NCBI GenBank assembly: GCA_035222895.1 | Contig: JAVYIG010007846.1 | Location: forward strand, 1 to 64,000 | DNA: 64,000 nt | Source of the DNA: Strongylocentrotus droebachiensis | Taxonomy: Eukaryota > Echinodermata > Echinoidea > Camarodonta > Strongylocentrotidae | Direction: 5' to 3' | In this document: piece after piece, positions 60,601-64,000 of the stretch | Position numbering within the stretch: the first letter of the stretch is position 1 | How the letters are laid out: each line of letters starts with the position of its first letter | Made by a program: the position numbers and the translations under genes | Notes under the pieces: generated by a model | Database searches by the model: none | What the model saw: the letters and a program-made list of their open reading frames with translations, nothing else | Told to the model about the DNA's origin: nothing

Positions 60601-63600
60601 TTCCAGAGGACCTTCTGTTCTGTTCTTTGCTATCCTTTTGGTGGAGAAAGTTACCTTTCTGGTGATTCCAATCTCCAGTTATCCTGTAGAATTCTGTTAT
60701 CTGTCCAGATATCTTCCAGAGGACCTTCTGTTCTGTTCTTTGCTATCCTTTTGGTGGAGAAAGTTACCTTTCTGGTGATTCCAATCTCCAGTTATCCTGT
60801 AGAATTCTGTTATCCTTGTCCAGATATCTTCCAGAGGACCTTTTGTTCTGTCTTTTGCTATCCTTTAAGGAGAAAGCTACCTTTCACACTGTCCTATCCT
60901 TCAGGTAATCACTCATGTCTTCAAGCAAACCTACTTAAATATAACGAGGGGTCAGTGACACAAAGACTCCATTTTGGCCATTTTGAGAAAAAGTGGTTTA
61001 TGTGTCACTGAGCACTTGGGCCTAAGTCTATGTTTCACTACCCATCGACTTCAATGGGGTGTTGGATGGAGTTAAGTCTTTGTGTTTCCTGGAAAGCCCA
61101 CCATTTTCTGAACATTTTGATATCAAATACTCATTTTGGCAAAATATGGAGTTACGTCTTTGTGTCTCTGAACCCTCGATGATGTAATTGTTGTTTTTCT
61201 ATTAGGAGGTATCCCTGGAGGAGCTTGAGAGCCATCTAGTGGAGCTGAGAGAGAAAGGAGGCAACCTGAGAGGGATCCTGAGGAGACTCCTTCTAGTCCA
61301 TACCACAAACAATGTAAGTTCATTAATCCTTTTTATCAGAGCTCTGTTCCATGATACTTTGATGACCACTGTAACATTCATCCAATCATGTTCAGTGATT
61401 ATTTGTACCAAAGAAATGTTTTGTGTGTTAGTAGTTTTATGTCCGAATACTAAATTAATTAATTAATATTTACTGAAAAACTTCAACATAGATATGCACA
61501 CATGGGGACAGGGTATTATATTGAAGTTCAAACGGCAATAGGGTTTGCTCATCTTTTTTTTACCTCAATACTGCTTAGCGATCATACCTCTTTAATTAAA
61601 ATAGCTTTGACATACATCATTTACTTTTTTTGGTAACATTAATTTCATTTTCTTCTAGAATTATGAGCGAGCCATGGAGCTGAAGAAGGAGTTTGACGAG
61701 GCCCGTTATGAACCAACTGGAGCTATCTTTGCCTGCCTCATCACCATGTGCAGTAACCAAGGCAGATTCACAGAAGCCATGGAGTTTAAGGACAAATTGT
61801 AAGTCGTTTCTTGCTGTTGTTGATGTAGCATGGGTTCAACAATAACATACTTGCCAACCTTTCACAGCAAAAATTGGGAATCTATCAAGGCAAATTTAGG
61901 AATACAGTCCATTTTGTATACTTTGCACATAAAATATTTCAGAAAAAGAGAGGAATCTAGCATTCAAAACAATAGCTTGAAGGCCAAATAATAGGAATCA
62001 TTCCTCTAAAATTGGAATGGTTGGCAGCTACGCAGTAAATTACATTGGGGCTCAAAATTCATGGATCTGGTAAAGTTTTTTTTTGTTTTTTTGTATACCT
62101 TTGTTAATCATCTCTTTAGTCACATTTGTATTGTGGCTGATTACAGGAGAAGGGAAGGGATGTCCAGCAATGTAAATAAATAATGCTGTATTTCAAGCTC
62201 AACAGTTTTCATAGGTATTCAAACAAGGAATGCTTTGATGTATTGTGATTGCTTATAATATTCTTCCATGAATTACTTGTGAGTTTCCAGCTGATTCAAT
62301 ATTCAGGTAGGTTACAAAAGAATTTGATTAACTTCATTGTTTGTATTTTTGGGGTAAAATCTTTTTCATATATTTCTTATTTCAGGCATAAGTTTGACCC
62401 CAGCTTCAAGTTAGACATCTCCAAGTATCGCTTCCTGATCTGCCACCTTGCGAAAGAAAACCAACTCCCAGGTCAGTCAGTGTCTTGTCATCTTCACATG
62501 TACAGTCAAACCTGTCTATAGCGACTGCCCAAGGGAAACACAAATGGGGTTATTGTAGACAAGTGGTCTTTGTAGAGAGGAGGTCACTAAAGCAATTTTG
62601 ACTGTATTATGCTTATATTCAAGCAGCTCTGCTATCTTTGCATACTATCCAAGGGACTAGGTAATTGAAGATTGTGAGGCCACACTCAAGGACACTAAAC
62701 ACTGCCTTGACTTTGAATGTGGGACATCCCAGTTACAGAACAGCAGCTCTATCTTCATTACTCCATTTACTGGACACGAAACTCTAAAATGCTAATTTTT
62801 TAGTACTGCTTCTAAGAGAGCAAATGTGTATAGAGATGGAGATCTGTATATATTCTGACACTGCCATAGTATATTGAAAATTAATTCACAATGGCGATTA
62901 GCATCTTACTATGGCTTTTGTGGTATGGAGAGGTGGAACTGGAACTTGAAATTTATAATACAGTGATAAACACAAAACAATTGGTGTATGAAGCAAGATG
63001 AAAAATCATGAGATGAAAGGAACAAGAAAATATTAATACTTTTTTAATCTGGTACTGGACATTTATTCATAGTAAGGTATATATATACAAAATACATGTA
63101 GACTTTATTCATAGACTGTATAAGTGTATTGTATTGACGTGATTAAACAAAGAAACAGGACTGAGCTATGATTTACATTTACATTGTATTTACATGATAA
63201 AAAAAAGAAACAGGACTGAGCTATGATTTACATTTACATTGTATTTACATGATTAAACAAAGAAACAGGACTGAGCTATGATTTACATTTGCACCCTATG
63301 AACATAACGGTATTACAAGTTCCAAAATGGATGAAAATCTAGACAGGTATCTTGCCTCTGGACATTCCTATAAATCTATTTGACATTGTGTGTGTTTAGC
63401 TGCCTTGGACATGGTGCAGGAGTTGAAGGAGCTCGGAGTGGATACGGACCGCATGGAGAAGCAGACCTTCCACATGCTCAACGAGCTAGCATCCCTTGGA
63501 CTGAGCGAGGAGGTGGAGCGCATCTTTGAGACGATGGTGGAGCTTGGTCTGGTGAAGCCTACCAACAACCTCGTAGGACCCGTTGTGGGCGCATACATGG

Positions 63601-63604
63601 CCAA
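45636..63604 (+). CDS. LRPPRC: LRPPRC, mitochondrial PPR RNA-binding protein (3' part beyond window)
   Basis: Stabilises mitochondrial mRNAs, with SLIRP in vertebrates, and supports their polyadenylation and translation. Exons: 45636-45775, 46690-46913, 47318-47440, 47951-48072, 48596-48741, 49184-49222, 49838-49925, 51223-51327, 52039-52078, 52824-52978, 53328-53439, 54817-54854, 55579-55648, 56593-56714, 57311-57401, 58395-58461, 58873-58961, 59844-59950, 60309-60461, 61206-61313, 61659-61798, 62386-62471, 63400-63604. All join in phase, about 856 aa of roughly 1,400. The N terminus ([20 protein letters not shown]) is basic and free of acids, fitting a mitochondrial presequence. Clear matches are [63 protein letters not shown] and [15 protein letters not shown], helix-pair PPR repeats. 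The last exon ends AA|GTAATG, so the gene continues to the right. Confidence 0.95.
45776..46689 (+). other. LRPPRC intron 1
   Basis: Contains a GC-richer part (45820-45930) and the MITE listed at 46071-46393; nothing coding. Confidence 0.6.
46071..46393. mobile_element. MITE with CAGnGCTGTCAAC ends
   Basis: CAGTGCTGTCAACTTTGG at the left is the inverse of AGGGTTGACAGCCCTG at the right. The interior has repeated GGCGGGAGA/GGGAG units and a C-run. It is a non-autonomous inverted-repeat element in LRPPRC intron 1. Confidence 0.75.
46914..47317 (+). other. LRPPRC intron 2
   Basis: The block from about 47004 (AGGGCCCTGTTTCATTAAAC) resembles the end of family A repeats, but no right end is clear. 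The intron ends with a weak pyrimidine tract and AAG. Confidence 0.4.
47441..47950 (+). other. LRPPRC intron 3, nothing further seen
   Basis: No repeat or gene recognised. Confidence 0.6.
48073..48595 (+). other. LRPPRC intron 4, nothing further seen
   Basis: AT-rich; acceptor TTCTTCTTCTTCAG. Confidence 0.7.
48742..49183 (+). other. LRPPRC intron 5, nothing further seen
   Basis: AT-rich, ordinary signals. Confidence 0.7.
49664..49790. repeat. Palindromic MITE-like element (family A), copy 2
   Basis: GAGGCCCGTTTCACAAAGCC at the left and GACAAGTTTTGTGAAAC at the right are inverted; interior CAATCAGAAGCAAGGATTT is the inverse of that in the 8606-8760 copy, so the two lie in opposite orientation. 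Confidence 0.75.
50358..51149. mobile_element. TTAA-flanked MITE with CCCTATTTAGCCCGGGC ends (piggyBac-like)
   Basis: TTAA on both sides; terminal inverted repeats CCCTATTTAGCCCGGG and its inverse; internal GGGGGGCTTCTCA/GGCCCCCC arms near each end. The left part of the interior matches the inverse of 23340-23690 (for example TTTGCATATTTATGGTAATT and CACTTCACTTGACA in opposite sense). No coding capacity. Confidence 0.8.
51328..52038 (+). other. LRPPRC intron 8, nothing further seen
   Basis: AT-rich; GGTTTTCTAG-type acceptor. Confidence 0.65.
52079..52823 (+). other. LRPPRC intron 9
   Basis: A short inverted match (GAGACTACATGTGAGAGC and GAGATTACAATCTCACG) lies around 52475-52560. No gene. 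Confidence 0.45.
52979..53327 (+). other. LRPPRC intron 10, nothing further seen
   Basis: AT-rich with short AATGA/GAACTGA repeats near 53255-53290. Confidence 0.6.
53713..54106. mobile_element. TTAA-flanked inverted-repeat element 1 in LRPPRC
   Basis: TTAAAGATAAACTTTAGT at the left is the inverse of the right end (ACTGGAGTTTATCTTTAA). The interior is closely related to 55777-56180. Confidence 0.8.
54267..54776. mobile_element. TTAA-flanked inverted-repeat element 2 in LRPPRC
   Basis: TTAAAGGAAATACAAAGTTT and AAACTTTGTAATACCTTTAA are inverse with few mismatches. Interior has no coding frame. Shares only the TTAAAGG start with the other two. Confidence 0.8.
54855..55578 (+). other. LRPPRC intron 12, nothing further seen
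   Basis: AT-rich, no repeat recognised. Confidence 0.6.
55777..56180. mobile_element. TTAA-flanked inverted-repeat element 3 in LRPPRC
   Basis: Starts TTAAAGGTAAAGGCC and ends GGTCTTTACCTTTAA. The stretch GTAAGTATTGGTGTG and following 150 bases match 53800-53940 in the same orientation, so it belongs to the same family as element 1. Confidence 0.8.
56225..56545. repeat. Tandem pair of foldback-family repeats
   Basis: Two direct copies of a block with ACAGGTTTCAATGAGAACAT, GACAGGTGGTCTT and AAGCCTGTTTGACCGTAGCA; diverged members of the family at 14867-15044. Confidence 0.7.
56862..56971. repeat. Palindromic element (family B), diverged copy
   Basis: CTGTCTTATGTAAAGAGTTG at the left and ATTGCAACTCTTTCTGGT at the right are imperfect inverses; same family as 59427-59540 and 63868-64000. 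Confidence 0.65.
57668..57840 (+). mobile_element. tRNA-derived SINE
   Basis: Starts GGCGCGATAGCTCAGTCGGT AGAGC (tRNA D-arm and pol III A box). The B box is missing, apparently lost by an internal deletion after TCTCGTGAG. The rest (GGAGAGGACCTAACGCCGTC and CTTTCTTAGCAGTCAGGTAA) resembles the body of SINEs common in marine invertebrates. Confidence 0.75.
57930..58375 (-). mobile_element. Fragment of a non-LTR retrotransposon (LINE) reverse transcriptase
   Basis: On the minus strand the frame 58364-57942 reads [15 protein letters not shown], then [10 protein letters not shown] (the YADD-box region) and [18 protein letters not shown], the palm and thumb order of Jockey/CR1-type reverse transcriptases. 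Only about 140 residues remain, without endonuclease or the full palm, so it is a dead fragment in an LRPPRC intron. Confidence 0.85.
58462..58872 (+). other. LRPPRC intron 16, nothing further seen
   Basis: AT-rich; acceptor TTTTTTGTTGTTGTAG. Confidence 0.65.
59119..59330. repeat. Dispersed repeat, shared with 9957-10200
   Basis: Same orientation and order of blocks (AAAGGCATCGTT, GAGATGCA, TATCAGTGTCTGTGA, TTGCGCTTCAAAAT). Confidence 0.7.
59427..59540. repeat. Palindromic element (family B), best copy
   Basis: GGCCCGTCTTATATAAAGAG and its exact inverse CTCTTTATATAAGACGGGCC form the ends, with GATATCAATCGCA / TTGGATCAATCGCAA inside. About 114 bases, almost all foldable. Confidence 0.9.
59951..60308 (+). 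other. LRPPRC intron 18, nothing further seen
   Basis: No repeat recognised; acceptor CCCCTCACCAG. Confidence 0.65.
60500..60890. repeat. 113-bp minisatellite
   Basis: Three full units and a partial one; CTGTTATCTGTCC starts at 60581 and 60694 and a variant at 60807. It begins soon after LRPPRC exon 19, and GGAG(A)G/TCC blocks resemble the exon end only weakly. Confidence 0.9.
60945..61178. mobile_element. Inverted-repeat element with CGAGGGGTCAG ends
   Basis: CGAGGGGTCAGTGACACAAA at the left is an imperfect inverse of TTTGTGTCTCTGAACCCTCG at the right. An inner GACACAAA/TTTGTGT motif recurs. No coding capacity. Confidence 0.75.
61314..61658 (+). other. LRPPRC intron 20, nothing further seen
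   Basis: AT-rich; ordinary signals. Confidence 0.65.
61847..62030. repeat. Foldback element with ATACTTGCCAACC ends
   Basis: ACATACTTGCCAACCTTTCA and TGGAATGGTTGGCAGC are partial inverses; GGAAT.../ATTCC pairs inside. Resembles the element at 17365-17560 in Dicer. Confidence 0.55.
62501..62608. mobile_element. TA-flanked foldback element, compact copy
   Basis: TACAGTCAAACCTGTCTATA at the left and TTTTGACTGTA at the right, with GTCTTTGTAGAGAGGAGGTC inside. Same family as 14867-15044. Confidence 0.75.
62609..63140 (+). other. LRPPRC intron 22, middle part
   Basis: No gene or repeat recognised. Confidence 0.55.
63141..63300. repeat. 55-bp tandem repeat, three units
   Basis: AAGAAACAGGACTGAGCTAT recurs at a 55-base period starting near 63141, 63196 and 63251. 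Confidence 0.9.
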
Positions 63605-63867
63605 GTAATGCTTTGTTCTCTTTCATTGATTACCTTATCGGGGCAAGAGGGGGAGAGGGTCATTCAAGATCTAATGATGATTGAAACACATTATTTCTGA
63701 TTTTCCAAATTTGCCTGGACATGTTAGGGATTCCTATTTTATGGTTCTCTTGCCTGAAATCAGGCCCCCATCTCTTAAGTTCAGGCCTTTTCAGGCTTTA
63801 GAATGTAAAGTACATATGGGACAACTCCAGCAGGTCTTGGGTGTAAGACCAACTGTTATATCTTGGC
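63605..63867 (+). other. Start of the next LRPPRC intron
   Basis: GTAATG donor at 63605; no exon recognised before the window ends. Confidence 0.7.
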
Positions 63868-64000
63868 TCATCTTATAAAGAGTTGTGATTGATCCAAATC
63901 GATCACAAGTCTGCAGTCTCCTATTTCTTATGTACATAGTTACAATTGATATCAATCGCAAATAGGTAATGATTAATATCAAATCTTTATAAGACAGGGG
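63868..64000. repeat. Palindromic element (family B), window-edge copy
   Basis: TCTTATAAAGAGTTGTGATT at the left and AAATCTTTATAAGACAGG at the right, with GATCAATCG-type inner arms. It reaches the window edge. Confidence 0.8.

Overview
The window is animal nuclear DNA: AT-rich, intron-dense, full of short inverted-repeat elements, microsatellites and long poly-C/poly-G tracts. The encoded proteins align over their whole length with vertebrate Dicer, UTP25 (DIEXF/Def) and LRPPRC but are clearly diverged. With a tRNA-type SINE and several foldback families, this suggests a marine invertebrate deuterostome, most likely an echinoderm such as a sea urchin. The species is my inference; the gene identities are well supported.

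Three genes lie head to tail on the + strand. (1) Dicer, about 4161-21969, 19 recognisable exons; the first coding exon(s) are not located. (2) UTP25, 28836-42224, 19 exons, apparently complete at about 765 aa. (3) LRPPRC, 45636 to beyond the right edge, 23 exons present, about 856 aa or roughly the first 60 percent. All three act on RNA (small-RNA biogenesis, nucleolar 18S rRNA processing, mitochondrial mRNA stability). I see no evidence that they are co-regulated.

The most striking observation is in Dicer. DUF283, platform, PAZ, both RNase III domains and the dsRBD are intact and every exon junction there is in phase. The N-terminal helicase, in contrast, carries five single-base frame changes in about 1.2 kb, substitutions in ATPase motifs I, V and VI, and exon junctions that do not join in phase. 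UTP25 and LRPPRC, about 4.9 kb of coding sequence, show no frame change. Either the helicase is decaying in an otherwise functional Dicer (perhaps with an N-terminally short product), or this stretch of the assembly is locally poor; the motif substitutions favour real decay.

Splicing signals are unusual. A tandem array of 11 units repeats the end of a Dicer exon with its 5' splice site. Dicer has two GC-AG introns, one with a foldback element inserted at donor position +5/+6. Broken exon copies lie in a Dicer and a UTP25 intron. UTP25 has a textbook U12-type AT-AC intron.

Region by region: 1-4160, non-coding with hairpins and foldback repeats; 4161-21969, Dicer; 21970-28835, Dicer 3' flank and spacer with a TTAA-flanked element; 28836-42224, UTP25; 42225-45635, spacer; 45636-64000, LRPPRC, whose introns hold several TTAA-flanked elements, a SINE, a LINE reverse-transcriptase fragment and minisatellites.
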